Source: Pseudomonas sp. WN033
GTDB taxonomy: Bacteria; Pseudomonadota; Gammaproteobacteria; Pseudomonadales; Pseudomonadaceae
Length of the DNA stretch: 64,000 nucleotides
Direction of reading: 5' to 3'
Assembly (NCBI GenBank): GCA_002287035.1
Contig: NSKG01000002.1
Span: forward strand, 248,001-312,000
The position numbers and the translations under genes are program-made. The notes under the pieces are model-generated. The model had not been told where the DNA came from, ran no database searches, and saw only the letters and a program-made list of their open reading frames with translations. Positions 1-9,997 of the stretch are shown in pieces. The first letter of the stretch is position 1, and each line of letters begins with the position of its first letter.

Positions 1-81
1 GCGATGCTGCAGGACGGTCAGGGCGTCGTAGAGCGCCTGATTGACGTTCGACTTGCCCACAATGCCAACAATGCCACACAT
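1..81 (-). CDS. purF: Amidophosphoribosyltransferase, N-terminal fragment (cut by window edge)
   Basis: Only the first 27 codons are inside the window, read from an ATG at 81-79. They begin [11 protein letters not shown], so after removal of Met the N-terminal cysteine would be the nucleophile of an Ntn-type glutamine amidotransferase. The enzyme makes phosphoribosylamine from PRPP and glutamine in the first committed step of purine synthesis. It lies 57 bp downstream of cvpA on the same strand, the usual cvpA-purF pair. Identification rests on the N-terminal motif plus this context. Confidence 0.93.
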   Translation of the reverse strand, partial: MCGIVGIVGKSNVNQALYDALTVLQHR

Positions 82-138
82 GCCTAAACACCCTTACGTT
101 GAATGTGTAAAACAGCCGTATCCGGAAGGATACCCACA

Positions 139-621
139 TCAGCTACCGAAAAAGCCGAGAATCGTGTTCTTGGACCAATCGGCAACCAGCAAAAAATGAG
201 GAATCAGCTCGGACTGTGTCCACCAGATATCACCCTCGACAGGGGCCAGGCTTAGCAGGCCAATAACCACCACGACCAGTAACACACCTCGGGCCGCACC
301 GAAAATCATACCGAGAAAGCGGTCAGTCCCGCTCAGCCCCGTCACCCTGACAAGTTGACCAATCAGATAATTGATCAACCCACCCAGAATCAGGGTCAAC
401 ACGAACAGAATGGCACAGGCAACGATAACCCGTAGCGATGGCGTTTCTATGTAGCCTGTGAGCAGATCAGCCAAAGCGCCGCCAAACATCCAGGCGACCA
501 GCCCGGCGATCACCCAGGTCAACAATGACAGCGCTTCCTTGACGAAACCACGCGCAAGGCTGATCAAGGCGGAGATAGCTATAACACCGATGATCAACCA
601 GTCGACCCAGACGAATGTCAC
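139..621 (-). CDS. cvpA: CvpA family inner-membrane protein
   Basis: A 160-residue protein with about four hydrophobic segments (roughly residues 5-25, 30-55, 65-88, 105-125), the usual length and layout of CvpA. CvpA is named for colicin V production in E. coli; its molecular role is still uncertain, with links to envelope homeostasis. The gene sits between dedD and purF, as in most gammaproteobacteria. It appears to start at a GTG (621-619) with only a weak purine-rich upstream site, so the exact start is less certain than the identity. Confidence 0.9.
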   Translation of the reverse strand: MTFVWVDWLIIGVIAISALISLARGFVKEALSLLTWVIAGLVAWMFGGALADLLTGYIETPSLRVIVACAILFVLTLILGGLINYLIGQLVRVTGLSGTDRFLGMIFGAARGVLLVVVVIGLLSLAPVEGDIWWTQSELIPHFLLVADWSKNTILGFFGS

Positions 622-663
622 TACAGGCTACCCGATAACGAAAGAACGCTATTCTAACAGACT

Positions 664-1260
664 CTAACGCGCACGAGTATTCGCATCATAGGCAACCACC
701 AACCCCTGGTTACCGTGCTTGCGGGCCAGCTCATCGCGCAAGCTATTGGCTGCAGCACGCTCGACTAACGGCCCGACATAAACCCGCGTGATGCTACGCC
801 CGTCAACCTGGACCGTAAGGGTGTAGGCGTTATAGCCTTCGCTACGCAGGGTTTGACGGAAGCTTTCGGCGTTGGCGGCATTGGAGAAGCTGCCGAGCTG
901 GATTACCCAGTCGCCAGTCACTGTGACCGGAGCAGCAGGTGCGGGAGCAGCAGGAGCTGACACCGGCGGCTCAGGTGCAGCAGTTACAGCAGGAGCTGGC
1001 TCGGGAGCCGGTGCGACAGGAGGGAGTTCGGTAGGCAGGTCAGCGCCCGGCTCGGGTATTTCGGCGACCTCCGCCGGCTCAGGCAACTCAATCGGCGCTG
1101 CCACCTCAATTGGACGAGAGTCCAGCACAGGAGGCTCTGGCACTTCAACCTCAACCCGAACCGTTTCATCTTGCCCGGACAACAGCATCGGCAGGAATAC
1201 CACCGCCGCAATGATCAATACCAGCGCCCCAATGATGCGCTGCTTCAGACCTTCATCCAT
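664..1260 (-). CDS. dedD: SPOR-domain cell-division protein DedD
   Basis: A 198-residue bitopic protein: short cytoplasmic N terminus, one membrane segment at about residues 8-27, a long Pro/Ala/Glu-rich periplasmic linker, and a C-terminal SPOR domain (about 120-195; note WVIQLGSFSN and the RVYVGP motif) that binds denuded septal peptidoglycan. The ATG at 1260 is chosen because CAGGAG lies 8 nt upstream and the protein then begins [10 protein letters not shown] as in the family. A longer reading frame upstream would run deep into folC. The start overlaps the end of folC by 8 bp, suggesting translational coupling. Confidence 0.92.
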   Translation of the reverse strand: MDEGLKQRIIGALVLIIAAVVFLPMLLSGQDETVRVEVEVPEPPVLDSRPIEVAAPIELPEPAEVAEIPEPGADLPTELPPVAPAPEPAPAVTAAPEPPVSAPAAPAPAAPVTVTGDWVIQLGSFSNAANAESFRQTLRSEGYNAYTLTVQVDGRSITRVYVGPLVERAAANSLRDELARKHGNQGLVVAYDANTRAR

Positions 1261-2545
1261 CGATCGGCTCCTGTGTCTGTTCAGAAAGCCAGAGTATGGC
1301 CTCTGCGACACAGAAAAACGACCCAAAAATCACGATCTCACTGTCAACCGGGGTTTGTTCGAGCTGGGCAACGATAGCCTCAGCCACCGAGTTGCATGAC
1401 TTGGCCTCAGCCCCCTGCCTCGCCAGCACTTGCGCCAGGACAATGGCCGAGCAACTACGCGGGCTTGGCAAGGGCGCAGTCAACCACTGGGAAAACTCAC
1501 CAAGCAGCGGTTCGACAACCCCTTGCATGTCCTTGTCGGCCAACAGCCCGAATACCGCCACGCGCGATCGGGGTCGCCGACGCAGTTCGCGGGCCAGAAA
1601 ACTGGAAGCCTGGGGGTTGTGCCCGACATCAAGACACAGCTCTCGCCACTGTCCGCGCCACAGCACCCGGCGCCGATCCACTCGTCCGGGCACATGCGCT
1701 TTGCGCAGCGCCTGAGCCAGCAGCGGGTCGGGCAAATCCAGTCCAGCGGCCCAGAACGCCTGGAGCGCCCCGGCCAGGTTGTCTCGCGGCAGACTGACCG
1801 CCGGCAACTCGACCCGCCGCTGCCGCCCCTTTGCATCCACGCCCTGCATACACCAGGCACCCTGCTCCAGCGCTGACCAGTGATAATCCCGGTCAAGTAG
1901 CAGCAGGCGAGCATCCAGGCGTTGCACCTCAGCCATAAAGGTATCGGGCAGATCGGTTTCACCAGACACCACCGGCCGACCGGCACGTATGATCCCAGCC
2001 TTTTCGAAAGCTACCGACTCACGGCTGTTGCCCAGAAACTCCTGGTGATCGAGACCAATGCTGGTGACTACTGCGATATCGGCATCGACCACGTTGACCG
2101 CATCCAGCCGCCCGCCCAGACCGACTTCCAGCACCACAGCATCCAGCCCGGCACGCTGAAACAGCCAAAGCGCCGCCAAGGTGCCAAACTCGAAATAGGT
2201 TAGGGAAATATCATCGCGCGCCGCTTCGACCGCACCAAAGGCCTCGCACAGCTCAGCATCGCTTGCCTGCTGACCATTAATGGTTACGCGCTCGTTGTAA
2301 TGCAGCAGGTGGGGAGAACTGTACACGCCGGTCCGCAGACCGGCGCATTGCAGCAGACTACCAAGAGTGGCGCAGGTCGAGCCCTTGCCGTTGGTGCCAG
2401 TAACCGTAAACACCAGAGGAGCCGGCTTGAGTACTCCGAGCCGGCCAGCAACCTGACCGACTCGTCCCAGCCCCATATCGATGTCTTTAGGGTGCAGCTT
2501 TTCCAGACGCGCCAGCCAGTCGGCCAGCGACAACTCGGCGATCAA
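1253..2545 (-). CDS. folC: Bifunctional folylpolyglutamate / dihydrofolate synthase
   Basis: Converts dihydropteroate to dihydrofolate and adds glutamates to folates. The 430-residue length is normal for FolC. The ATP-binding loop TGTNGKGST (about residues 48-56) and the Mur-ligase-type central domain are visible. Translation appears to begin at TTG (2545), with GAGG 4 nt upstream; the TTG overlaps the accD stop codon (TTGA). The next in-frame ATG would delete the conserved N-terminal LxRLEKLHP segment, so TTG is preferred. Confidence 0.94.
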   Translation of the reverse strand: MIAELSLADWLARLEKLHPKDIDMGLGRVGQVAGRLGVLKPAPLVFTVTGTNGKGSTCATLGSLLQCAGLRTGVYSSPHLLHYNERVTINGQQASDAELCEAFGAVEAARDDISLTYFEFGTLAALWLFQRAGLDAVVLEVGLGGRLDAVNVVDADIAVVTSIGLDHQEFLGNSRESVAFEKAGIIRAGRPVVSGETDLPDTFMAEVQRLDARLLLLDRDYHWSALEQGAWCMQGVDAKGRQRRVELPAVSLPRDNLAGALQAFWAAGLDLPDPLLAQALRKAHVPGRVDRRRVLWRGQWRELCLDVGHNPQASSFLARELRRRPRSRVAVFGLLADKDMQGVVEPLLGEFSQWLTAPLPSPRSCSAIVLAQVLARQGAEAKSCNSVAEAIVAQLEQTPVDSEIVIFGSFFCVAEAILWLSEQTQEPIDG

Positions 2546-3438
2546 GCGTCCTCAACGGCGGCGGCCGCCTCCCGTTCAGGGGCTGGCTGCTGAGTGAACA
2601 TCGACAGCAGACTGGCAAGACGATCACGCATTTGATGACGCGAGACAATCAGGTCCAATGCACCGTGCTCAAGCAGAAACTCACTGCGCTGGAAACCTGG
2701 TGGCAGTTTTTCGCGAACAGTCTGCTCAATCACCCGCGGCCCGGCAAAGCCGATCAGTGCGTTGGGCTCGGCGACATTCAGATCACCCAGCATGGCCAAG
2801 CTGGCCGACACACCGCCATAGACCGGATCGGTCATGACCGAGATATAGGGAATGCCCTCTTCCCGCATCTTGGCCAGCGCAGCACTGGTTTTAGCCATCT
2901 GCATCAGCGAAAACAGCGCTTCCTGCATCCGTGCACCACCCGAGGCCGAGAAGCACACATAGGGAATACGTTCCTGCAGGGCGATTTCCGCACCACGTAC
3001 GAAACGGGCACCGACCACACTACCCATCGAACCGCCCATGAAGTTGAACTCGAAGGCACTGGCTACCAACGGCATCCCCTTGAGCTTGCCCTTCATGACC
3101 ACCAGTGCGTCTTTCTCGCCAGTGTCCTTTTGCGCAGCAGTGATACGATCCTTGTACTTCTTGCTATCACGAAACTTCAGCCGGTCGACCGGTTCCAGCT
3201 CGGCAGCTACTTCGCTGCGGCCTTCTGGATCAAGGAATACGTCCAGGCGGCGACGAGCGTCGATACGCAAGTGATGGTTGCACTTGGGGCACACATCCAG
3301 GTTCTTTTCCAGTTCCGGGCGATAGAGCACCGCGTCACAGGACGGGCACTTGCGCCACAGCCCTTCCGGCACGGTGCTCTTCTTTGCCTCGGAACGCACG
3401 ATGGAAGGAATCAGTTTGTCCACCAGCCAGTTGCTCAT
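2542..3438 (-). CDS. accD: Acetyl-CoA carboxylase carboxyltransferase subunit beta
   Basis: Beta subunit of the carboxyltransferase that, with AccA, transfers carboxyl from biotin to acetyl-CoA to form malonyl-CoA. A four-cysteine zinc ribbon is visible near the N terminus (C31, C34, C50, C53) followed by the crotonase-like carboxyltransferase domain with the [10 protein letters not shown] segment. The ATG at 3438 is preferred over a TTG two codons upstream because AAGGA sits 6 nt before it. Length is 298 residues. The gene follows trpA by 41 bp and overlaps folC. Confidence 0.96.
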   Translation of the reverse strand: MSNWLVDKLIPSIVRSEAKKSTVPEGLWRKCPSCDAVLYRPELEKNLDVCPKCNHHLRIDARRRLDVFLDPEGRSEVAAELEPVDRLKFRDSKKYKDRITAAQKDTGEKDALVVMKGKLKGMPLVASAFEFNFMGGSMGSVVGARFVRGAEIALQERIPYVCFSASGGARMQEALFSLMQMAKTSAALAKMREEGIPYISVMTDPVYGGVSASLAMLGDLNVAEPNALIGFAGPRVIEQTVREKLPPGFQRSEFLLEHGALDLIVSRHQMRDRLASLLSMFTQQPAPEREAAAAVEDA

Positions 3439-3479
3439 CGCCAATCCTTATCTTGTCAGTTACACCAATTGGGTGGCTC

Positions 3480-4283
3480 TCAACGATCCATCGCCGCCCG
3501 CATTTCGCGGATGATCGAGGCAATGGCTTCGCGAGCCTTGTCCGGTTCTTGCTGATGGGCGGCAATCTGATTGACCAGCACAGAGCCGACAACGACTCCA
3601 TCGGCCACCTGAGCCACTGCGGCTGCCGAGCCCCCATCACGAATACCAAAGCCGACACCGATGGGCAGATCGGTGACGCTACGCAGCTTTTCAAGTTTGG
3701 CTGCTACATCGGTGACGTCCAATGCACTGGACCCAGTCACACCCTTGAGTGAAACATAGTAAATATAGCCGCTGGCTTGGGCACAAATTTTCTTCGCCCG
3801 CTCCAGAGTCGTAGTTGGCGACAGCAGGAAAATACTATCCAGCCCTTGCTCACGGAACAGCACGGTGACCTCTTCGCCTTCTTCCGGCGGCAGGTCCACA
3901 GTCAATACCCCGTCAACCCCGGCACTGGCTGCAGCCTGGGCAAACTCGGCATAGCCCATGCGCTCGACCGGATTGAGATAACCCATCAGTACCACCGGGG
4001 TGGTCTGGTCACGTTCACGGAACTGGCGCACCATCTCCAGCACCTGGACAAGGCTGACCTTGTGGGCCAACGCCCGCTCCATGGCCAACTGGATGACCGG
4101 ACCATCGGCCATTGGGTCGGAGAACGGAATACCCAGCTCAATCACGTCCGCCCCGGCCTCGACCAGCGCGTGCATCAGTGGCAGTGTCATCCCCGGCTCA
4201 GGATCGCCAGCGGTGATGTAGGGAATCAGGGCCTTGCGGCCGGAAGCCTTGAGAGCTTCAAAACAGGCTTGAATTCGACTCAT
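3480..4283 (-). CDS. trpA: Tryptophan synthase alpha chain
   Basis: Cleaves indole-3-glycerol phosphate to indole, which is channelled to TrpB. Catalytic Glu49 ([11 protein letters not shown]) and Asp60 are in their standard positions when the ATG at 4283 is used, giving 267 residues. A TTG at 4298 overlapping the trpB stop would add five residues and cannot be excluded. The gene lies 11 bp after trpB and immediately before accD. No trpI-type LysR regulator, the usual divergent neighbour of trpBA in Pseudomonas, is present nearby. Confidence 0.96.
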   Translation of the reverse strand: MSRIQACFEALKASGRKALIPYITAGDPEPGMTLPLMHALVEAGADVIELGIPFSDPMADGPVIQLAMERALAHKVSLVQVLEMVRQFRERDQTTPVVLMGYLNPVERMGYAEFAQAAASAGVDGVLTVDLPPEEGEEVTVLFREQGLDSIFLLSPTTTLERAKKICAQASGYIYYVSLKGVTGSSALDVTDVAAKLEKLRSVTDLPIGVGFGIRDGGSAAAVAQVADGVVVGSVLVNQIAAHQQEPDKAREAIASIIREMRAAMDR

Positions 4284-4294
4284 GGTGTACTCGT

Positions 4295-5512
4295 TCAAAT
4301 ACTGATGCCGTCGATACCGGCGACCGTGTGGATGTCCTTGTCGCCACGACCGGACAGATTGACCACGATGTGCTGATCAGGCCGCATGGTGCGGGCCAGC
4401 TTCATCGCATAAGCGACCGCGTGACTGGACTCAAGCGCAGGCATGATGCCTTCGACCCGGGTCAGTTCGCGGAATGCCGCAAGCGCCTCATCATCGGTAG
4501 CGTCCACGTAATTGACCCGACCAATATCTTTGAGCCAGCTATGCTCAGGACCTACACCGGGGTAATCGAGACCAGCCGAAACCGAATGAGTTTCGATGAT
4601 CTGCCCATCTTCATCTTCCATCAAGTAAGTGCGGTTGCCATGCAACACGCCCGGACGCCCGGCATTCAGCGGAGCCGCATGCTGACCGGTCGCCAGTCCG
4701 AGCCCTCCAGCCTCGACGCCATACATGGCTACGCCTTCGTCCTCCAGGAACGGATGGAACAGCCCGATGGCGTTCGAGCCTCCCCCTACACAGGCCACCA
4801 GAGCATCAGGCAGGCGTCCAGCCTGGACCAGACACTGGGCGCGAGCTTCGCGACCAATCACGCACTGAAAATCCCGCACCAGTTGCGGATACGGATGCGG
4901 ACCGGCCACTGTCCCGATAATGTAGAAAGTGTTGTCGATATTGGTCACCCAATCGCGCATGGCCTCGTTCATCGCATCCTTGAGGGTCTTGGAGCCGGAG
5001 GTAACCGGAATCACCTCGGCACCCAACAGCTTCATGCGATAGACATTCAGTGCCTGACGTTTGACGTCCTCCGCGCCCATGTAGACCTGGCACTGCAAAC
5101 CCAGGCGAGCGGCAACTGTAGCGGTGGCCACGCCATGCTGGCCAGCACCAGTCTCGGCAATCACCCGTGGCTTGCCCATGTGTTTGGCCAGCAGCGCCTG
5201 ACCAATGGTGTTGTTAACCTTGTGCGCGCCGGTGTGATTGAGATCCTCACGCTTGAGCCAGATTTGCGCGCCGCCCAGCTTGGCCGTCAGCCGTTCAGCC
5301 AAATACAGTGGCGAAGGCCGACCGACATAGTGCGCCAGATCACGATCAAACTCGGCCTGGAACGCGGGATCGACCGACAATTGGCGATAGAGCGCCTCCA
5401 GATCTTCGAGCGCATCCATCAGTGTTTCGGAGACGAAACGCCCGCCGTAGGGGCCGAAATGGCCGCGCGCATCGGGCACTGCCGCATAATCGATTCGGGT
5501 TGAGTCAGACAC
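4295..5512 (-). CDS. trpB: Tryptophan synthase beta chain
   Basis: PLP enzyme condensing indole with serine to give tryptophan. The PLP lysine is in [10 protein letters not shown] (about K98), and the glycine-rich phosphate-binding loop appears as [10 protein letters not shown]. At 405 residues it has standard length. Translation starts at a GTG (5512) preceded by GAGGTG at a good distance, and overlaps the end of trpF by 8 bp. Placement of trpB and trpA between trpF and accD is discussed in the findings. Confidence 0.97.
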   Translation of the reverse strand: MSDSTRIDYAAVPDARGHFGPYGGRFVSETLMDALEDLEALYRQLSVDPAFQAEFDRDLAHYVGRPSPLYLAERLTAKLGGAQIWLKREDLNHTGAHKVNNTIGQALLAKHMGKPRVIAETGAGQHGVATATVAARLGLQCQVYMGAEDVKRQALNVYRMKLLGAEVIPVTSGSKTLKDAMNEAMRDWVTNIDNTFYIIGTVAGPHPYPQLVRDFQCVIGREARAQCLVQAGRLPDALVACVGGGSNAIGLFHPFLEDEGVAMYGVEAGGLGLATGQHAAPLNAGRPGVLHGNRTYLMEDEDGQIIETHSVSAGLDYPGVGPEHSWLKDIGRVNYVDATDDEALAAFRELTRVEGIMPALESSHAVAYAMKLARTMRPDQHIVVNLSGRGDKDIHTVAGIDGISI

Positions 5513-6122
5513 GCTTCACCTCATGAACAAAAGCGTTGATTTTATTCGCATCCTTGATGCCTTTGGCGGCTTCAACACCGCCACTCACATCCACCGCCCA
5601 GGGTTTAACTCGAGACACGGCCTCGGCCACATTGCTGGCATCCAAACCACCCGCCAACACCAGCGACCAGCTGCGCTCGGACGGGATCATCGACCAGTCA
5701 AAGGTCAGGCCGGTCCCACCCGGAACCCCAGGCTTGAAACTATCCAGCAAAATTCCGCTAGCCGACGGCCACTGACCCGCCAGGGCATTCAGATCATCGC
5801 CGGCACGCACCCGTATGGCTTTGAGATAAGGCCGGCCAAACTGCAGGCAATAAGGCTCTGGCTCATCGCCGTGAAATTGCAGCACATCCAGCGGAACCTG
5901 CTCCAGCACGGCGCGGACCTGTTCGGCTGGCGCATCGACAAACAGGCCAACCGTGGTTACAAAGGGGGGCAAAGCCCGGACTATTTCAGCTGCACGTGCC
6001 GGCTCAACTGCCCGAGGGCTCGGCGCATAAAACACCAGACCAATGGCGTCAGCACCCGCCGCAGCCGCCGCTCTGGCATCCTCGACACGGGTAATCCCAC
6101 AGATTTTCACACGCGTTGCCAT
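5505..6122 (-). CDS. trpF: Phosphoribosylanthranilate isomerase
   Basis: Amadori isomerase of tryptophan synthesis, a TIM-barrel protein of 205 residues. The N-terminal VKICGIT motif carries the catalytic cysteine (C8), and the C-terminal phosphate-binding segment [10 protein letters not shown] is visible. The ATG at 6122 gives the family-typical start; an in-frame ATG five codons upstream (6137) is an alternative. Neither has a strong ribosome-binding site. It lies 57 bp downstream of truA and overlaps trpB. Confidence 0.95.
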   Translation of the reverse strand: MATRVKICGITRVEDARAAAAAGADAIGLVFYAPSPRAVEPARAAEIVRALPPFVTTVGLFVDAPAEQVRAVLEQVPLDVLQFHGDEPEPYCLQFGRPYLKAIRVRAGDDLNALAGQWPSASGILLDSFKPGVPGGTGLTFDWSMIPSERSWSLVLAGGLDASNVAEAVSRVKPWAVDVSGGVEAAKGIKDANKINAFVHEVKRV

Positions 6123-6179
6123 CGACCAGTACACCATCGGGAAACAAGGGTTGGATACTAACAGATCGCCCCGACAGCG

Positions 6180-7040
6180 TCAGTCCTGTGCGTTCAGCGC
6201 CGCCAGAAAGTGCGGCCCCATATAACGCTGCGGCAATTCGAACTGCTCGGGATAGGTCACATCCACCAGATAAAGCCCATAGGCTGGTGCGGTCAGCCCG
6301 CCTTCACGCCGATCTCGCGCCTGCAGAACCTCCGCCGCCCAGCTCTCAGGACGCTCGCCAGCGCCAATCTGCATCAGCACCCCGGCAATATTGCGCACCA
6401 TGTGATGCAAAAAGGCGTTGGCGCGGATATCCAGCACGATGAAACGACCGAAGCGGATCAGCTCCAGATGATGCACGGTCTTGACCGGCGACTTGGCCTG
6501 GCAGCCGATGGCCCGGTACGAGGTAAAGTCATGCTCTCCCACCAGCACCCGGGATGCCCGCTGCATCCGCTCAAAGTCCAGAGGCCGGTAATTCCAGGTC
6601 ACCTCGTGAGCCAGATGCGCCGGGCGAATCGGGTCGTTGTAGATGACGTAGCGGTAACGCCGGGCCATGGCCGAGAAGCGGGCATGAAAATCCATGGGCA
6701 CGACCTTAACCCAGCTCAGACTGATATCAGGAGGCAGATTGGCATTCGCGCCATGAATCCAGTTCAGCGGCTGACGACGGGCGTTACTGTCGAAGTGAAT
6801 GATTTGGCAGGAAGCATGCACCCCAGCGTCAGTGCGCCCGGCGCAGGCGACCTGAACCGGGTGATTAGCCACCCGAGACAACGCCTTTTCAACCGATTCC
6901 TGAACGCTGGGCACACCCTCTTCCTGGCGCTGCCAGCCTCGATAGGCGGTCCCGCGGTATTCGACACAGGCTGCCACCCTGGAAACAACAGCGGCCGCCC
7001 CATGGGCGGCCGCGTCGAAGTGATTGGAATCACTGCTCAT
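6180..7040 (-). CDS. truA: tRNA pseudouridine(38-40) synthase
   Basis: Modifies uridines 38-40 in the anticodon arm of tRNAs. The catalytic aspartate lies in CAGRTDAGVH (about D71), followed by the C-terminal FLHHMVRNIAG segment. The protein has 286 residues, with about 20 extra N-terminal residues before the conserved core. Its ATG overlaps the fimV stop codon as ATGA, so translation is probably coupled to fimV, the same arrangement as in Pseudomonas. Confidence 0.95.
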   Translation of the reverse strand: MSSDSNHFDAAAHGAAAVVSRVAACVEYRGTAYRGWQRQEEGVPSVQESVEKALSRVANHPVQVACAGRTDAGVHASCQIIHFDSNARRQPLNWIHGANANLPPDISLSWVKVVPMDFHARFSAMARRYRYVIYNDPIRPAHLAHEVTWNYRPLDFERMQRASRVLVGEHDFTSYRAIGCQAKSPVKTVHHLELIRFGRFIVLDIRANAFLHHMVRNIAGVLMQIGAGERPESWAAEVLQARDRREGGLTAPAYGLYLVDVTYPEQFELPQRYMGPHFLAALNAQD

Positions 7041-9829
7041 CAGTCAGTCAATGTCTCCATCATGCTACGAGCTTCCTGCTTCTGTTGCTCGTTACCTTCA
7101 TCGATCACCTCGGAGAGGATATCCCGGGCACCTTCATTGTCGCCCATGTCGATATAGGCCCGAGCCAGATCCAGCTTGGTCGCGCACTCGTCAGTACCAG
7201 AGAGGAAGTCAAACTCATCATCATCCATGTCATCCCCCAATGGCACACCCTGCTCTGCCGGACTGGCAGTATCCTCAGCTGCGTCGCCTAGGTCATCGGC
7301 CGCATCACCTCCGGCCTCTTCAAGCTGGGCGCCCTGCGCCGCCATCGCCGAGCTGAGTTCATCCTCAAAGCCCATCAGGTCTTCATCAGACAGGGCAAAC
7401 GCATCATCATCAGCCTGCGGCTCGTCTTCAACGCTCAACGGCCCATCCTGAACCGGCTCGCCAGCCTCAAACTCGGCCAGCAGGTTATCGGCCTGCAGAT
7501 CATCGGTGAGCGACAGATCGAAGTCTTCGCTCAGATCGAGCGAGGTCAGCTCTTCGGCGGGCTCTTGCGCAGACTCCGCTGGTGTTTCCGGCTCAAGAGC
7601 ATCCAGGTCGAAATCCAGATCGAAAGCGCTTTCGGCACTCTCGGCACTCTCGCTGCTCTCAGCACTTTCCTGCTCGTCCGTCAGCGACGGCTCATCCAGC
7701 GAGAAGTCCACTACAGCAGCTTCAGCAGAACCTTCAGCATCCAACTGACTCTCGTTCAACTCTGCCTCAAAGTCACTGAAGTCAAAATCCAGGTCATCGG
7801 CCACTTCAGACTCAGCAGGCTTGTCAGTACTGACCGCATCATCGGTAGCCTGGGCTGCGGGATAGTCAATCGGCTGGTCCCGCTCATCTTCGGCAACCGC
7901 CGCTGCCGCCCCCAAGGCTGCAGCCGCCATCAATGGGAAGCGAGCATCCAGTGCCTGCAACTCGTTTTGCGCAGTGCTCTTATTACGCAGCACTTCAGCC
8001 TGGGCGGCATAGCCGAGGCTATTGTTACGCAGGGCATGCACTTCCATCAGTTTGAGCCGCAGCTCATCGCGCTCAGGATCAGCCCCAACCGCAGCCTGCA
8101 GCACGTCCGCTGCTTCATCCAGCTTACCATAAGCAATCAGCGCATCGGCCTCGGTCAGCGGGTCACCGGCAATATCCAGTTCTTCGCTACCCTCAAGCTC
8201 ATCGAAGCCCGCCAGGGCGACATTGAAATCATCACTGGCTGAGCCGGTATCGTCACTCTCCCGGTCGGCCTCGGCAATAAACTCTTCTACCATTTCCGCT
8301 TCACGCCGGGCGTTGCGACGAGCTACAGCCATCAACACCAGCAGTAGCACCAGCAGTGCCAAGGCACCACCACCCAGCAACAGTGTCTGGTTCTGCATCA
8401 GTCGCTGCAACATGGCTTCCGGCGACTGGTCTGTGGTCGAGGCCGGCGTCACTTCAGCACTTGGCGGGCTAGGCGGAGTTATCGCATCACCAGCACCAGG
8501 CTCCTGACCAGCGATAGTTGCCGCCGGCACAGGATCTTCATCTTCGCTCAAGTCTTGCTCGATGCGCTCAAGCTCAGCAAGTTCGTCGCGTTCGGCCGGC
8601 TGCTGTGCAAAGTCCTGAGCAGCCTCTTCAACCAACTCCTCAGATACCGGCTCGAGCTCCTGTTCAGCTACTGTTTCATCCAGGGGCTCAGGCAGGATGT
8701 CCGGCAGAGCCTCATCACGACCCAGCTCCTGCTGCAAGGCAGCCAACTGGGCATCCTTGAGCTCCAGCAAACGTTGCAGCGTGTCAAGCTGACCCTGAAC
8801 CTCTGCCAGACGTTCGTTCAGCTCAGCCTTTTCACGCTCGGTCGAATCCAACTGCTCCTTGGTCCGATCCAGCACATCGCGCAACTGGCCGTTACCGGCC
8901 TGATCGGCGGCATCGGCGCCGCCGTCGACCGACTCATCAGCAGCAGCCACCAGACGCAACGCATCGCCCCTCTCGGCCTGCGCCGGGGCCGCCCCTGCAG
9001 TTTCACGCTGACGCGCATCAAGTTGCCGCTGACTGGCTTGAGCCTGGCGCGCAGCCTGCCAACTGGCGTTCTGCTGGGCGACTTGGGCAATAGCATCAGC
9101 CTGACTGCGACTACGGGCCTGTTCTGCGTCAGGTAGACGCAGAGTCTGGCCAGCCCGCAGTTGATTGATGTTGCCATCAATGAACGCATGAGGGTTCAGG
9201 TCCAGAATCGCCAACATGGTTTGGTGTACAGAAGCACCGGTCGGGCGATTCTGCAGGGCGATATCCCAGAGCGTATCAGAGCGACTGGTCTGCAATTCGC
9301 TTCGAGCGGCTGCCGCCCGCATTGGAGCGACCGCGGCCGGCGCGGCAGCCGGAGCCGGCGCACGAACGATCGGAGCAGGAGGGGTTGCAGGCGGGCTGAC
9401 CGGGGCTGAAGCAGAAGTGACCGCGGCCGGCTGGTATAGCGGCGGGTCAAGCAGCAAAGTGAATTCCCGCAGCACGCGCCCGGACGGCCAGCGCACCTCA
9501 ATCAGGAAGTTAAGATAGGGTTCACGCACCGGCCGCTCGGAAGTCACCCGAATCAAGGCCCGACCACCCTCCACCACCGGAGTGAATTTCAAGTCGGTCA
9601 GGAAGAAGGGGCGCTCGATACCAGCTCGACCGAAGTCGTCCGGCGTTGCCAGTGCGGCCAGAATCTCCGCGCTGGACAAGTCGCGAACCTGCAACAGCTC
9701 GATATCTGCCTGCAACGGCTGATTCAGAGCCGAGTGCAGATTGATCTCGCCCACTCCCAACGCCTGAACCACACCCGAAGACATCAAGGCGCTTGCTGCG
9801 GCGACGGCCAAAACCAGTTTGCGAACCAT
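7040..9829 (-). CDS. fimV: FimV, polar peptidoglycan-binding hub protein
   Basis: A 929-residue protein with a signal peptide (about residues 1-25), the conserved FimV N-terminal domain, a LysM peptidoglycan-binding module (about 175-235, SDTLWDIALQ...), a coiled coil (about 310-370), one membrane segment (about 470-495) and a very acidic cytoplasmic half ending in the conserved FimV C-terminal TPR-like domain (LDLARAYIDMGD). In Pseudomonas FimV organises type IV pili, cAMP signalling and polar chemoreceptor complexes. The ATG at 9829 is preferred over an upstream start because AAAGGA lies 8 nt before it and the signal peptide then begins MVRKLVL. Ser/Glu/Ala repeats occur at about 7620-7680. 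Confidence 0.93.
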   Translation of the reverse strand: MVRKLVLAVAAASALMSSGVVQALGVGEINLHSALNQPLQADIELLQVRDLSSAEILAALATPDDFGRAGIERPFFLTDLKFTPVVEGGRALIRVTSERPVREPYLNFLIEVRWPSGRVLREFTLLLDPPLYQPAAVTSASAPVSPPATPPAPIVRAPAPAAAPAAVAPMRAAAARSELQTSRSDTLWDIALQNRPTGASVHQTMLAILDLNPHAFIDGNINQLRAGQTLRLPDAEQARSRSQADAIAQVAQQNASWQAARQAQASQRQLDARQRETAGAAPAQAERGDALRLVAAADESVDGGADAADQAGNGQLRDVLDRTKEQLDSTEREKAELNERLAEVQGQLDTLQRLLELKDAQLAALQQELGRDEALPDILPEPLDETVAEQELEPVSEELVEEAAQDFAQQPAERDELAELERIEQDLSEDEDPVPAATIAGQEPGAGDAITPPSPPSAEVTPASTTDQSPEAMLQRLMQNQTLLLGGGALALLVLLLVLMAVARRNARREAEMVEEFIAEADRESDDTGSASDDFNVALAGFDELEGSEELDIAGDPLTEADALIAYGKLDEAADVLQAAVGADPERDELRLKLMEVHALRNNSLGYAAQAEVLRNKSTAQNELQALDARFPLMAAAALGAAAAVAEDERDQPIDYPAAQATDDAVSTDKPAESEVADDLDFDFSDFEAELNESQLDAEGSAEAAVVDFSLDEPSLTDEQESAESSESAESAESAFDLDFDLDALEPETPAESAQEPAEELTSLDLSEDFDLSLTDDLQADNLLAEFEAGEPVQDGPLSVEDEPQADDDAFALSDEDLMGFEDELSSAMAAQGAQLEEAGGDAADDLGDAAEDTASPAEQGVPLGDDMDDDEFDFLSGTDECATKLDLARAYIDMGDNEGARDILSEVIDEGNEQQKQEARSMMETLTD

Positions 9830-9997
9830 AGCGAAAATCCTTTGCTTTATCGTTTTCTCTCGCGTCTGCAGAACCATTGCCCGGATTGGCCAACTACCTC
9901 CCCACCCAATCCGGACAACCTAAAATCGCTGAGTCCAGGCAACCCGTCAAGGCAACAAACCTAAGCTGCTGGATACGAAATCAACAGCAAGTATCGA

